From contig CAZAAK010000069.1 in assembly GCA_964483145.1 (NCBI GenBank), positions 1 through 12,079 of the forward strand: 12,079 nucleotides of DNA. The letters run 5' to 3'. This DNA comes from Colimorpha sp964483145. GTDB taxonomy: Bacteria > Bacteroidota > Bacteroidia > Bacteroidales > P3. Position numbers and translations under genes: made by a program. Of this stretch, positions 1-6,446 are shown piece after piece (the stretch's first letter is position 1; each line of letters opens with the position of its first letter). The notes beneath the pieces were generated by a model. The model had not been told where the DNA came from and searched no databases. It saw only the letters and a program-made list of their open reading frames with translations.

Positions 1-95
1 CTTGGAAACTCAGCTCCATTTTTCATCGTAAATTTCGCCCCATTCTTTTCATATTACCAACATGGATTTCTCACCGAATTTGCATGAAAAACCAC

Positions 96-124
96 GTTAA
101 CAAGTCTAAATCGCGTGTTAACAA
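96..124. repeat. Direct repeat GTTAACAA x2, 21 bp apart
   Basis: GTTAACAA occurs at 96-103 and 117-124, each copy containing the palindrome GTTAAC. A start-to-start distance of 21 bp places both copies on the same face of the helix, as for a pair of protein-binding sites. The role is unknown. Confidence 0.4.
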
Positions 125-159
125 ACCTTTCGCGCAAAATCATCAAAATCATCGGATTT

Positions 160-183
160 GTACAAAATTCGGAACTTTTGTAC
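160..183. repeat. Inverted repeat GTACAAAA / TTTTGTAC
   Basis: A perfect 8-bp inverted repeat (160-167 and 176-183) with an 8-base spacer. It could be an operator, a recombinase site or chance in AT-rich DNA. It lies 45 bp from a second, longer inverted repeat. Confidence 0.4.
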
Positions 184-228
184 TAACGACTTTAACGCTG
201 CGCTTTCCTGTCAACGCTGTTGGAACAA

Positions 229-255
229 TTTGGGAACACCACATTTGTTCCCAAA
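229..255. repeat. Inverted repeat TTTGGGAACA / TGTTCCCAAA
   Basis: A perfect 10-bp inverted repeat (229-238 and 246-255) with a 7-base spacer. A further half-site, TGGAACAA at 221-228, sits one helical turn to the left in direct orientation with the first arm. The arrangement resembles a multi-site operator or recombinase-binding cluster. There is no following T run, so it is not an intrinsic terminator. Confidence 0.5.
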
Positions 256-411
256 ATAAAGGGGTATTGATAATCAGTGACTTATGACGAATATTTACAT
301 AACATAGCCATGATATCGCCATTACATCAACATTGACAACGGAAAACGGAATGCCCAACTGTGCCAACAATTCGCGCCGGCGAGGGGACTTGGAAGCCAA
401 CAAAAGGTGCA

Positions 412-1614
412 TCAGCGTCTAGGTAGGGCTTTTGACTCCTGTTTTTTTGCGGTTTTATCCTCCATGGATGTCATGAAACCGTCCTTGAATTGAGCAACGA
501 TGCCCTCGTTACCATACTTGTCGTACCATACCCATTTGCCCTGTTTGCGGCCTTTTACGAAAGTACCTTTTTCTTCGGGGTAGCCACCTTCGTTATAACG
601 CTCGTAGCCACCATCGCGCTCCCCATCGACATAGTTCTCGGAAATTTCCACCTTGCCATTGGGGTGATAGCGAACAGTCCTTCCATGCTGTAGATCGTTG
701 TGGTAGTTCATCTCGTAACGGATACTACCATCCTCATAGACGCCCCGCCACAAACCCTCCTTGAGACCTTTGTGGAAACTACCGGTATAATCCACCTTGC
801 CGTTCTCGTACCAAGCAGTCCAGGAGCCTTCTTCCTTATCGTTAACATACTGCCCCTCATGGAGTTTTTGACCACTTTCGTACCAAGTGGTCCACAGACC
901 CTGCTTGTAACCATTGCTATACTCACCTTCGCGCCATTTCTCACCAGTTTCGTAGTAATACGTCCAAATGCCGGTTTCATGGCCACCAGCATAATGGCCG
1001 CGGATGCCCACATTGCCATTAGTGCGCCAATAAAAGGTCCATTCACCCTCCTGCTCGCCCGCAGCGAGACGCCCTTCTTGGTCCTTCTTGCCGTTGGGTA
1101 ACCACCAAATAGCGTCACCTTCAAGTTCGCCATCGACATATGTTCCCTCAAACTTCAACTTACCATTCTCATGCCACTCTCGAGTCTTGCCATCCCGAAC
1201 ACCATCAACATAAGGCACCTCGTCCTTCTGCACTCCGCTAGGATACCACGAAACGAACATACCCTGTTTTTTGCCATCCACCACCTGCACTTGGCTCTGT
1301 TTGACGCCAGTGGCATACCAGGTATAGGATGTGCCGGTTCCACTCATGACAGTCTCTTCGTGCTTGGTGCCATCGTTGTAGAAAGTGCGCCACACACCAA
1401 CCTTGTGGCCCTGATTGTCGTACTTGCCCTGTCGGAACACCTGTCCGTTGGGATGCCACCAAGTCCAATTGCCAATATGCACACTATCATCATTGAGCGT
1501 GCCGGAAACATACATCTGGTCGGGATGGGTGGCATAAGCCTCTTCGTAGTGTATCTGTGCGCTAGCTGTAAGGGTCATCAAACAACTGAAAGCGAAAATG
1601 AGGGTTCTCTTCAT
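412..1614 (-). CDS. Exported MORN-variant repeat protein (YwqK-like)
   Basis: A 400-residue protein. Residues 1-20 look like a Sec signal peptide with a likely cut after Ala-Ser-Ala. From about residue 45 to 375 it consists of about 14 tandem units of 22-25 residues with the pattern G-x-W-x-x-W/Y-Y-x-x-G-x-x-x-x-E-G-x-Y-x-x-G, the MORN-repeat variant (PF07661) seen in proteins annotated as YwqK-family antitoxins. Such repeats form long beta-hairpin ladders and probably bind partners or surfaces. No enzymatic motif is visible. The antitoxin label is inherited from database naming: no toxin gene lies next to it here. The last 25 residues are Lys-rich and low in complexity. The gene starts 14 bases after the DUF4270 lipoprotein gene and its stop overlaps the maf start, so it sits inside an operon. 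Periplasmic or surface location is inferred from the signal peptide. Confidence 0.85.
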   Translation of the reverse strand: MKRTLIFAFSCLMTLTASAQIHYEEAYATHPDQMYVSGTLNDDSVHIGNWTWWHPNGQVFRQGKYDNQGHKVGVWRTFYNDGTKHEETVMSGTGTSYTWYATGVKQSQVQVVDGKKQGMFVSWYPSGVQKDEVPYVDGVRDGKTREWHENGKLKFEGTYVDGELEGDAIWWLPNGKKDQEGRLAAGEQEGEWTFYWRTNGNVGIRGHYAGGHETGIWTYYYETGEKWREGEYSNGYKQGLWTTWYESGQKLHEGQYVNDKEEGSWTAWYENGKVDYTGSFHKGLKEGLWRGVYEDGSIRYEMNYHNDLQHGRTVRYHPNGKVEISENYVDGERDGGYERYNEGGYPEEKGTFVKGRKQGKWVWYDKYGNEGIVAQFKDGFMTSMEDKTAKKQESKALPRR

Positions 1615-1628
1615 ATGTCAAAAAGGAT

Positions 1629-2900
1629 TTACTCGGAATATATAAACTCTATACGGATGGCACGGCTGGGATCAGCGGAGACCGTGCCGCCTATGATGGT
1701 GCGGAAAGCCGAGGATCGACGAGCATCGATAACTAGCTCGGTGCCATAGTCTTCACCCGATCGCAGTAGTTCTTGAAGATGCCGGGTAACACGAAGCCGA
1801 TATTGTTTCTTTTCGCGATCGTAGTAGCCATCAAAACCACCATAAGTGTAGGTATTTGTAAGCACATTGGCATCAGTAACATAGGTGGAGGTACCGTCAA
1901 CATAGTTCTTCAGCGCCAAAATACGCACAGGCACAGAAGTATCGGTAGCGCTAGCACTCACCGGCAACAACAACTCGGCATAATGCACCACTGCTACGGG
2001 GTGATCCTTCCGAAATCGGTTGAGGAAAGACTGCAAATTGAGACGTAAACGGGTACCCCCAAGCGGCTCCAAATATAGCTTGTCGGTGCCACTAATAGAG
2101 TCGTTGCGGTTCGTGGCAAAGGGTGCAAGAGCAGTACCAGAATAGTCATGGGAATAATACATCGAGTGCCCCGCAGCGCTATTGATTGTAAAGGCAAACT
2201 GGAGCGTGCTGTCGACCACATCGGTGTGATAGTAAAGCGTCAACCTAGTATTGGAGGCGGAGATGTCCACTGTAACAGCTGTTTGGGAATTGTCCGCCAA
2301 CTTAATAGCTATGCCTTTGGAGTAATCGAAGAAATCCTCATAGGTGCATGACTGCCTAAGTACAGGGTAGATGTTTTCATTGAGGCGGAGACGCACACTG
2401 TCGGCATAATAGGTTACCTCATCGTTGAAAAAACAGACATCACTTTCGGGGACCATTTTGGTGGAAGTATAACTACTGTCGGGCTTGAACGTTTCGGCCA
2501 ATTGATTTACAATCACATGAAAAGTGCGGGGCGTGGAGTCTGGCATGACGGGGTATACCGTATCTATCACCAGCGTCATCACTACCGAGTCGATAACAAC
2601 GGCGTCGGTGATGTTGATACCCTCGTTGGGTGCGGCAATCTGGGAATAGAGAATGGCCTTCATACTTCCAAAATCAGCATCGGAATAATCGCCAAACACG
2701 CCTGCTGCATAGCCCACAGTGGAGAGTGAATCATCCAAAATAGTGCAGGCTACCGGCTGAATAGTGTCGCGGATACCCTGATAAAGGGTAAACGGGTCTT
2801 GCAGAGACATTCCAAGGTCAGTCTCGTCTTCTGTGCATGCACACGGCACCAACAACAGAAAGAGGCTCAACGGGAGAAATAATTTTTTGGAAAACATCAC
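1629..2900 (-). CDS. DUF4270 family lipoprotein
   Basis: A 423-residue exported protein. Residues 1-19 form a basic then hydrophobic signal sequence, followed by Cys-Ala-Cys-Thr-Glu-Asp. Cys22 is the likely lipidated residue, and the acidic residues after it resemble the surface-export signal of Bacteroidetes lipoproteins, although the lipobox (Pro-Cys-Ala-Cys) is not ideal. The body opens with the DUF4270 pattern (D-L-G, then a segment around Leu-Tyr-Gln-Gly and Asp-Thr-Ile) and is rich in beta-strand-like stretches and Asp/Thr/Ser. DUF4270 is a Bacteroidetes-restricted family of unknown function. The gene lies 24 bases after the GT5-like gene and 14 bases before the MORN gene, so all three are probably cotranscribed. 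In this phylum DUF4270 genes are, from general recollection, often found beside a GT5-like glycosyltransferase gene. Function is not known; an envelope role is inferred from the lipoprotein signal. Confidence 0.85.
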   Translation of the reverse strand: MMFSKKLFLPLSLFLLLVPCACTEDETDLGMSLQDPFTLYQGIRDTIQPVACTILDDSLSTVGYAAGVFGDYSDADFGSMKAILYSQIAAPNEGINITDAVVIDSVVMTLVIDTVYPVMPDSTPRTFHVIVNQLAETFKPDSSYTSTKMVPESDVCFFNDEVTYYADSVRLRLNENIYPVLRQSCTYEDFFDYSKGIAIKLADNSQTAVTVDISASNTRLTLYYHTDVVDSTLQFAFTINSAAGHSMYYSHDYSGTALAPFATNRNDSISGTDKLYLEPLGGTRLRLNLQSFLNRFRKDHPVAVVHYAELLLPVSASATDTSVPVRILALKNYVDGTSTYVTDANVLTNTYTYGGFDGYYDREKKQYRLRVTRHLQELLRSGEDYGTELVIDARRSSAFRTIIGGTVSADPSRAIRIEFIYSE

Positions 2901-2924
2901 TTGAAAAACAGGTTTCGAAAAAAA

Positions 2925-3749
2925 CTAATTATTGAGAGCGCTCCCACAGAGCGTCTCGTAAAGTTTGTTGATTTTTGCGTAGAACTCGGTGGCGTTTGGG
3001 GTATAATCCAACACATTGCGCTTGTTCTCCTTGGCATATTGCACCAATTCGGGATTAACCCTTGGTGAAGAAATCACAATGCCATTGGCGTAAGTGATAG
3101 CAGCCTTCATTAAGGTCTTGTAGTCGAGGTTCTGATAAAGACGCAAGTCCTTGGCAGTAGCACCATCGGCGCGCAACTTTCTCTCCAAATCTGCCGAGAA
3201 AGAGCCCTCAAAAGCGTCATCGGTAAGAGAAAGCACTGTGCGAGCACCGTTAAAGAAAGCATTTTCTTTGTTGATCCTGCGAAGGTAAAACGGAATCATG
3301 CAACTGAACCATCCCGAAAAATGAATCAGATGCGGTTGCCAAGCCAACTTACGGACTGCCTCGAGGGTGCCGCGACCAAAGAAGAGAATACGCTCATCGT
3401 TTTCGGGCTTGAGCATGCCATTTTCGTCAAAAGTATCACCAAAACGGGTGAAGTACTCTTCGTTGTCGATAAAGTAAACTTGCAGACGAGCAGAAGGGAT
3501 GGACCCCACTTTGATAATGAGTTGATGATCGCAACCATTCACAATGAGGTTGATTCCAGACAAACGAATCACCTCATGCAACTGATGTTCACGCTCATTG
3601 ACATCGTTGAAACGAGGCATGAAAACACGAATCTCGCGGCCTGACTCTTGGGTGAACTGGGGCAAATGACGGCCCAAAATGGCAGCTTCGGACTCTCCCG
3701 AAAACGGCACAATGCTCTGGTTGACAAATAGTATCCTTCCTTTTGCCAT
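2925..3749 (-). CDS. GT5-like starch/glycogen synthase N-terminal domain protein
   Basis: A 274-residue protein that resembles only the N-terminal Rossmann domain (Glyco_transf_5, PF08323) of glycogen/starch synthases, which are normally about 480-550 residues with two domains. The opening beta strand (I-L-F-V-N-Q-S) and the later segment around L-I-H-F-S-G-W follow the family. The ADP-glucose-binding motif K-x-G-G-L expected near the N-terminus is replaced by P-F-S-G-E-S-E (residues 15-21), and there is no C-terminal nucleotide-binding domain. Catalysis of glycogen synthesis is therefore doubtful, although database names will say glycogen synthase. It is first in the operon with the DUF4270 and MORN genes and has a good promoter just upstream. 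The ATG at 3747-3749 is about 20 bases after the predicted transcription start. No signal peptide is visible, so it is probably cytoplasmic. Confidence 0.8.
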   Translation of the reverse strand: MAKGRILFVNQSIVPFSGESEAAILGRHLPQFTQESGREIRVFMPRFNDVNEREHQLHEVIRLSGINLIVNGCDHQLIIKVGSIPSARLQVYFIDNEEYFTRFGDTFDENGMLKPENDERILFFGRGTLEAVRKLAWQPHLIHFSGWFSCMIPFYLRRINKENAFFNGARTVLSLTDDAFEGSFSADLERKLRADGATAKDLRLYQNLDYKTLMKAAITYANGIVISSPRVNPELVQYAKENKRNVLDYTPNATEFYAKINKLYETLCGSALNN

Positions 3750-3775
3750 AACTCTTATTGGGAAATATAACTATG

Positions 3776-3808
3776 CAAAAGTACGAATTTTTATCGGAAC
3801 GCCACAAA
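3776..3808 (-). promoter_or_regulatory. Promoter of the GT5-like/DUF4270/MORN/maf operon
   Basis: On the minus strand, a -7 box TACTTTTG (3776-3783) fits the Bacteroidetes consensus TAnnTTTG. A -33 TTTG (3805-3808) lies 21 bases upstream of it. Transcription should begin near 3770, about 20 bases before the ATG. No Shine-Dalgarno sequence is seen, as usual in this phylum. Confidence 0.65.
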
Positions 3809-4083
3809 TATATTTTTTGCAGATGCTGATATAACCCAACGCAAAGTAGACCCTGTGACCTTTTTGCAGCAAGACGGCTAAATACCAACCGCATAGGCTG
3901 TCGGACCATCCGGGGACGGATTTACTTTGTACCTAGGGGATCCTCTTATTACGGTCCGCATAAAAAATATCCGGGTGTACCACCGCACCTATCTAACACT
4001 GTAAACCAATAACTTAAGCATACTCTCATACACAATTATTTTCACATGCAAACTAATTGTTGATTTAAAAAAATCTTAAACAA
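3784..4083. other. Intergenic region between divergent genes, no gene recognised
   Basis: The DNA between the two divergent promoters has no convincing reading frame, tRNA or other RNA signature. Its middle part (about 3860-3990) is richer in G+C than the AT-rich arms around it. That part contains a 6-bp inverted repeat CGGACC (3902-3907) / GGTCCG (3953-3958) enclosing a near-palindrome around GGATCC. It may be a decayed gene or an unrecognised structured element. Confidence 0.4.
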
Positions 4084-4113
4084 TTTGCCGCATCTATTTT
4101 TTTTGTACCTTTG
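4084..4113 (+). promoter_or_regulatory. recX promoter
   Basis: A -33 TTTG (4084-4087) and -7 box TACCTTTG (4106-4113) are separated by 18 bases, close to the Bacteroidetes consensus. Transcription should start around 4118-4120. That makes the ATG at 4118 nearly leaderless and excludes the in-frame ATG at 4085, which lies upstream of the transcript. Confidence 0.65.
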
Positions 4114-4117
4114 CATC

Positions 4118-4621
4118 ATGGTTCAGAATATGTCAGAAGAAGAGATGTCGCTGTTATCCAGGGCTGAACGCTACTGTTCCAATGAGGAACAATGCCGCAC
4201 ATCTGTAAGAAAAAAATTGAGTGACTGGGGTGCCTCCATCGAACTTTCGGGCAGAATTGTCAACCGACTCATCGACCAGGGCTTCATTGATGAAAGGAGA
4301 TACGCCCACGCTTATGTCAGTTCTAAACTGCGTACTCAGAAATGGGGTCGGTTAAAGGTTGTCTACCAACTCCGTTCCAAACAGGTACCTCCCAAGTTCA
4401 TCACCGAGGCTTTGGCAGAAATTCCCGATGAAGAGTATCGCAACATATTGCTTGATGTGGCCAAAAACAAGTGGCAGACATATGACACCAATGACACCAA
4501 GGCCAAGCGCCGTTCCAAGTTAGTCACCTTTTTGGCTTCTCGTGGGTACGAGTCGCCCGAAATCCAAGCCATGCTCGCTGCCAACTTTGCCGATGACCCC
4601 ACCGACACACCCAAGCAATAA
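4118..4621 (+). CDS. recX: RecX family regulatory protein
   Basis: A 167-residue protein matching the RecX family: small, highly charged, built of three-helix repeats. RecX binds RecA filaments and limits recombinase and coprotease activity. Recognisable parts are the first repeat with Tyr-Cys-Ser and Arg-x-x-Val-Arg-Lys-Lys-Leu, the segment L-I-D-Q-G-F-I-D-E-R-R-Y-A (the most conserved part of the family), then K-W-G-R-L-K and a third repeat near the C-terminus. The length is normal. Two starts are plausible: 4118, taken here, and 4130 (Met-Ser-Glu-Glu-Glu, 163 residues). The 4130 start would leave a short leader after the predicted transcription start and may be the real one. recA is not adjacent. 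The gene is monocistronic and converges on the DUF62 gene 80 bases away. Confidence 0.88.
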   Translation: MVQNMSEEEMSLLSRAERYCSNEEQCRTSVRKKLSDWGASIELSGRIVNRLIDQGFIDERRYAHAYVSSKLRTQKWGRLKVVYQLRSKQVPPKFITEALAEIPDEEYRNILLDVAKNKWQTYDTNDTKAKRRSKLVTFLASRGYESPEIQAMLAANFADDPTDTPKQ

Positions 4622-4631
4622 CGCAAAACAG

Positions 4632-4659
4632 CCCCTGCCGGTAGACTACCGCTTGGGGG
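4632..4659. terminator. Hairpin between convergent genes, weak terminator candidate
   Basis: Paired arms CCCC (4632-4635) and GGGG, with an inner CGGTA / TACCG stem closed by a three-base loop and mismatches between the two stems. It lies just after the recX stop and before the end of the DUF62 gene, where a bidirectional terminator would be expected. Neither strand has a clear T run, so the call is weak. Confidence 0.3.
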
Positions 4660-4701
4660 TAATGCCCTCTTGGAGCAATAGCAATTGGGAGAAGGTTTCG
4701 T

Positions 4702-5484
4702 TTAGCTGTTTATGAATGTAAGGTCCACCGCCGACATGCAATTCAACCCTACAAGCCGTTGGGCAGAGTTCTCACGCACTGCCACTTGTAAATTGCCGGT
4801 GGATGAGACTGTGAGTAGCAGATCTCCGGACGGGACATCCGAGTAGCTGTGGCAGAGCTTGCTGATGGGGTGCTCCCTAACTTTCATGACAAACAGACGG
4901 CCGCGACGCAATCGTTCGAACTCCTCATAAGTCATGTCAAGATAAGCATTGCCGTAGCTATCCACATAAACTACAGGTATCCTAATAAAGTCACCAGAGT
5001 TATCAATCATCAATGGCGTTCTGATGTCCAACTTGTGCGTGGGCCCAATCTCCGTTAGTGGGATTCCTTGTGCCAATTTGGCTGCCACCTTACAAAATAG
5101 ATCGGTTGCGGCAAAGGTAAAGAAATCGGTTTCACGTGGCACATCTATCACCACCACCTCTGTAGCATTCCTCCCAAAAATGGCACCAGGCACGCCGTTG
5201 TCGATACAGATGAAATATTGTTGCCTATATTTCACCACTACGAAAGGCATTTCCGGCGTTTCCGATGAGTTGACATCAATGATGTGAATAGTGCCTTGGG
5301 GAAAGTCCATGCAAGCGTTCCGAACGACAAAGACAGTCTTGGTAAATAGGAACGGCTCTATATTGTGCGTAATATCCACCACCTGCACTCCCGGAATATA
5401 AGAGAGCAACTTTCCTTTGACTTTGCCTGCAAAAAAATCTCTGTCGCCCCAATCAGTGGTCAGCGTGACTATCTGTGAATCCAT
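4702..5484 (-). CDS. SAM hydroxide adenosyltransferase (DUF62) family protein, triad incomplete
   Basis: A 260-residue protein of the DUF62 family, whose studied members hydrolyse S-adenosylmethionine to adenosine and methionine and are relatives of fluorinase and chlorinase. Family marks are T-T-D-W-G (residues 9-13), D-I-T-H (37-40), F-P-Q-G-T-I-H (61-67), I-D-N-G (94-97) and a C-terminal V-D-S-Y-G-N segment. The length is normal. Two conserved motifs are altered. The loop usually reading V-D-P-G-V-G followed by Arg is here I-D-V-N-S-S-E-T-P, and the F-H-G-R-D segment is F-A-A-T-D (124-128). By this reading the Asp of the Asp-Arg-His triad is kept but Arg and His are lost. SAM binding may persist, but hydrolase activity is uncertain. 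The ATG follows a -7 box by about 55 bases. The gene stands alone between recX and the suf operon. Confidence 0.82.
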   Translation of the reverse strand: MDSQIVTLTTDWGDRDFFAGKVKGKLLSYIPGVQVVDITHNIEPFLFTKTVFVVRNACMDFPQGTIHIIDVNSSETPEMPFVVVKYRQQYFICIDNGVPGAIFGRNATEVVVIDVPRETDFFTFAATDLFCKVAAKLAQGIPLTEIGPTHKLDIRTPLMIDNSGDFIRIPVVYVDSYGNAYLDMTYEEFERLRRGRLFVMKVREHPISKLCHSYSDVPSGDLLLTVSSTGNLQVAVRENSAQRLVGLNCMSAVDLTFINS

Positions 5485-5540
5485 AAAATTGTGTACATTT
5501 TATTCGTTAAACAATGTTTCGGCATCTCTTTTCCCAAATG

Positions 5541-5548
5541 CAAAGGTA
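5541..5548 (-). promoter_or_regulatory. -7 box of the DUF62 gene
   Basis: TACCTTTG on the minus strand matches the Bacteroidetes -7 consensus. The predicted start near 5535 leaves a leader of about 50 bases. A -33 TTTG at 5575-5578 is farther away than ideal (26-base spacer), so the upstream element is uncertain. Confidence 0.5.
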
Positions 5549-5600
5549 CACATTTTTTTGCGATTAAGTAAATACAAACCGTTATTTGCCCAAAAATTTG

Positions 5601-5608
5601 TATCTTTG
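5601..5608 (+). promoter_or_regulatory. -7 box of the sufC-sufD-ABC operon
   Basis: TATCTTTG on the plus strand, 52 bases from the divergent box of the DUF62 gene. Transcription would start near 5614, leaving a leader of about 60 bases before sufC. No good -33 element is seen at the usual distance. This box shows that sufC has its own promoter here rather than being transcribed from an upstream sufB. Confidence 0.55.
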
Positions 5609-5624
5609 CACGTTTAAGGGGGAG

Positions 5625-5645
5625 ATGAGTATCGTTGCATCATAA
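5625..5645 (+). CDS. Possible 6-codon leader peptide (MSIVAS)
   Basis: An ATG at 5625 follows AAGGGGGAG, the only strong Shine-Dalgarno-like sequence noticed in the window, and reads Met-Ser-Ile-Val-Ala-Ser then TAA. It lies inside the predicted sufC leader. It could be a leader peptide, a remnant of a lost upstream gene, or chance. It contains no cysteine or other obvious regulatory codon run. Confidence 0.2.
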   Translation: MSIVAS

Positions 5646-5672
5646 TAAGAACTAAATATTTACATTCCAAAT

Positions 5673-6437
5673 ATGTCATTACTTTCCATACGCAATTTGC
5701 ATGCATCCATCGGTAACAAAGAGATTCTCAAAGGCATCGACCTAGAGATCAATCTCGGTGAGGTACATTCTATTATGGGTCCTAACGGCAATGGCAAGAG
5801 CACCCTTGCCGGCATCATTGCCGGCAATACAAAATACACCGTCACCGAAGGCGAGGTAATCTACAAAGGCAAGAACATCCTTGACATGCCTGTCGATGTC
5901 CGCGCTTGCGAAGGAATCTTCTTGGGTTTTCAGTACCCTGTGGAGATCCCAGGTGTGAGCATCACCAATTTCATGCGTACTGCCGTCAATGAACAACGCA
6001 AATATCGTGGTCTCGACCCGCTTACAGGCGCTCAGTTTCTAAAACTGATGAACGAGAAGAAAGCCATCGTGGAAATGACCACCAACCTAGCCAACCGCTC
6101 CGTCAACGAAGGGTTTAGCGGCGGTGAAAAGAAAAAGAACGAGATTTTCCAAATGGCCATGCTCGACCCCACCCTTGCCATCCTCGACGAAACCGACTCC
6201 GGTCTCGACATCGATGCACTCCGCATCGTTGCCACTGGGGTCAACAAGTTGCGCCGGCCAGACAACGCCACTGTAGTCATCACTCACTACCAGCGTCTGC
6301 TCGACTATATCGTCCCCGATTTCGTACACGTCCTTTATGAGGGTCGCATTGTCAAGACCGGTCCCAAAGAATTGGCCCTTGAACTTGAGACCCGTGGATA
6401 CGAATGGATCAAGGAAGAATTGGAATACCACAAATAG
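5673..6437 (+). CDS. sufC: Fe-S cluster assembly ATPase SufC
   Basis: A 254-residue cytoplasmic ABC-type ATPase, close to the usual length of about 250. It shows Walker A G-P-N-G-N-G-K-S-T (residues 36-44), a Q-loop in G-F-Q-Y-P, the SufC-specific signature F-S-G-G-E-K-K-K-N-E (148-157), Walker B with Asp172-Glu173 and the D-S-G-L-D D-loop, and the H-loop His205. SufC dimerises on SufB and SufD and drives conformational change during iron-sulfur cluster building in the SufBC2D scaffold. The start follows the predicted transcription start by about 60 bases with no ribosome binding site. sufD follows after 9 bases. sufB, normally directly upstream in this phylum, is absent: the upstream gene is DUF62 on the other strand. 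Confidence 0.96.
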   Translation: MSLLSIRNLHASIGNKEILKGIDLEINLGEVHSIMGPNGNGKSTLAGIIAGNTKYTVTEGEVIYKGKNILDMPVDVRACEGIFLGFQYPVEIPGVSITNFMRTAVNEQRKYRGLDPLTGAQFLKLMNEKKAIVEMTTNLANRSVNEGFSGGEKKKNEIFQMAMLDPTLAILDETDSGLDIDALRIVATGVNKLRRPDNATVVITHYQRLLDYIVPDFVHVLYEGRIVKTGPKELALELETRGYEWIKEELEYHK

Positions 6438-6446
6438 CGCGCCTTT

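Larger units (their letters stand above)
1..322. other. Gene-free, palindrome-rich left flank
   Basis: I see no convincing coding region here; the short frames have no family resemblance. The stretch is AT-rich and contains a 10-bp inverted repeat (229-255), an 8-bp inverted repeat (160-183) and two copies of GTTAACAA 21 bp apart. It directly abuts the point where maf homology stops. Its content suits a regulatory or recombination region at the border of an inserted element, but no recombinase or transposase gene is visible inside the window to prove that. Confidence 0.5.
149..412 (-). pseudogene. 5' fragment of maf (nucleotide pyrophosphatase), broken after codon 30
   Basis: Residues 1-30 match the N-terminus of the Maf/Ham1-fold nucleotide pyrophosphatases, which hydrolyse non-canonical or modified nucleoside triphosphates. 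The signature SPRRRELL (residues 9-16) and the following LGIPFSVV are clear. A full Maf is about 190 residues. Here similarity ends at Val30 (about position 323), exactly where the family would continue with an acidic D-E motif. The frame then runs through 57 unrelated residues to a stop at 149. No other frame resumes the maf sequence, so a simple frameshift does not explain it. The ATG overlaps the TGA of the upstream MORN gene (TGATG, 410-414), implying that maf was originally translationally coupled as the last gene of this operon. The catalytic part is missing, so no activity is expected. An assembly chimera is the main alternative. Confidence 0.75.

Noticed and set aside
84..260. CRISPR array in the repeat-containing left flank
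   Set aside because: Repeats are only 8-10 bases, differ from each other and lack regular spacers; no cas gene is present.
700..1151. Long reading frames on both strands inside the MORN gene (for example 700-1101 plus and 708-1151 minus)
   Set aside because: They are shadows of the repetitive MORN coding sequence; their proteins are low in complexity and have no family resemblance.
412..1614. MORN/YwqK-like protein as half of a toxin-antitoxin pair
   Set aside because: No toxin-like gene is adjacent, and the signal peptide argues against a cytoplasmic antitoxin.
1171..1749. 192-residue plus-strand frame across the MORN/DUF4270 boundary
   Set aside because: It lies antisense to two well-supported genes, has no promoter or homology, and crosses their intergenic junction.
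3595..3909. 104-residue minus-strand frame over the start of the GT5-like gene
   Set aside because: It is out of frame with the recognised gene, overlaps its promoter and has no recognisable domain.
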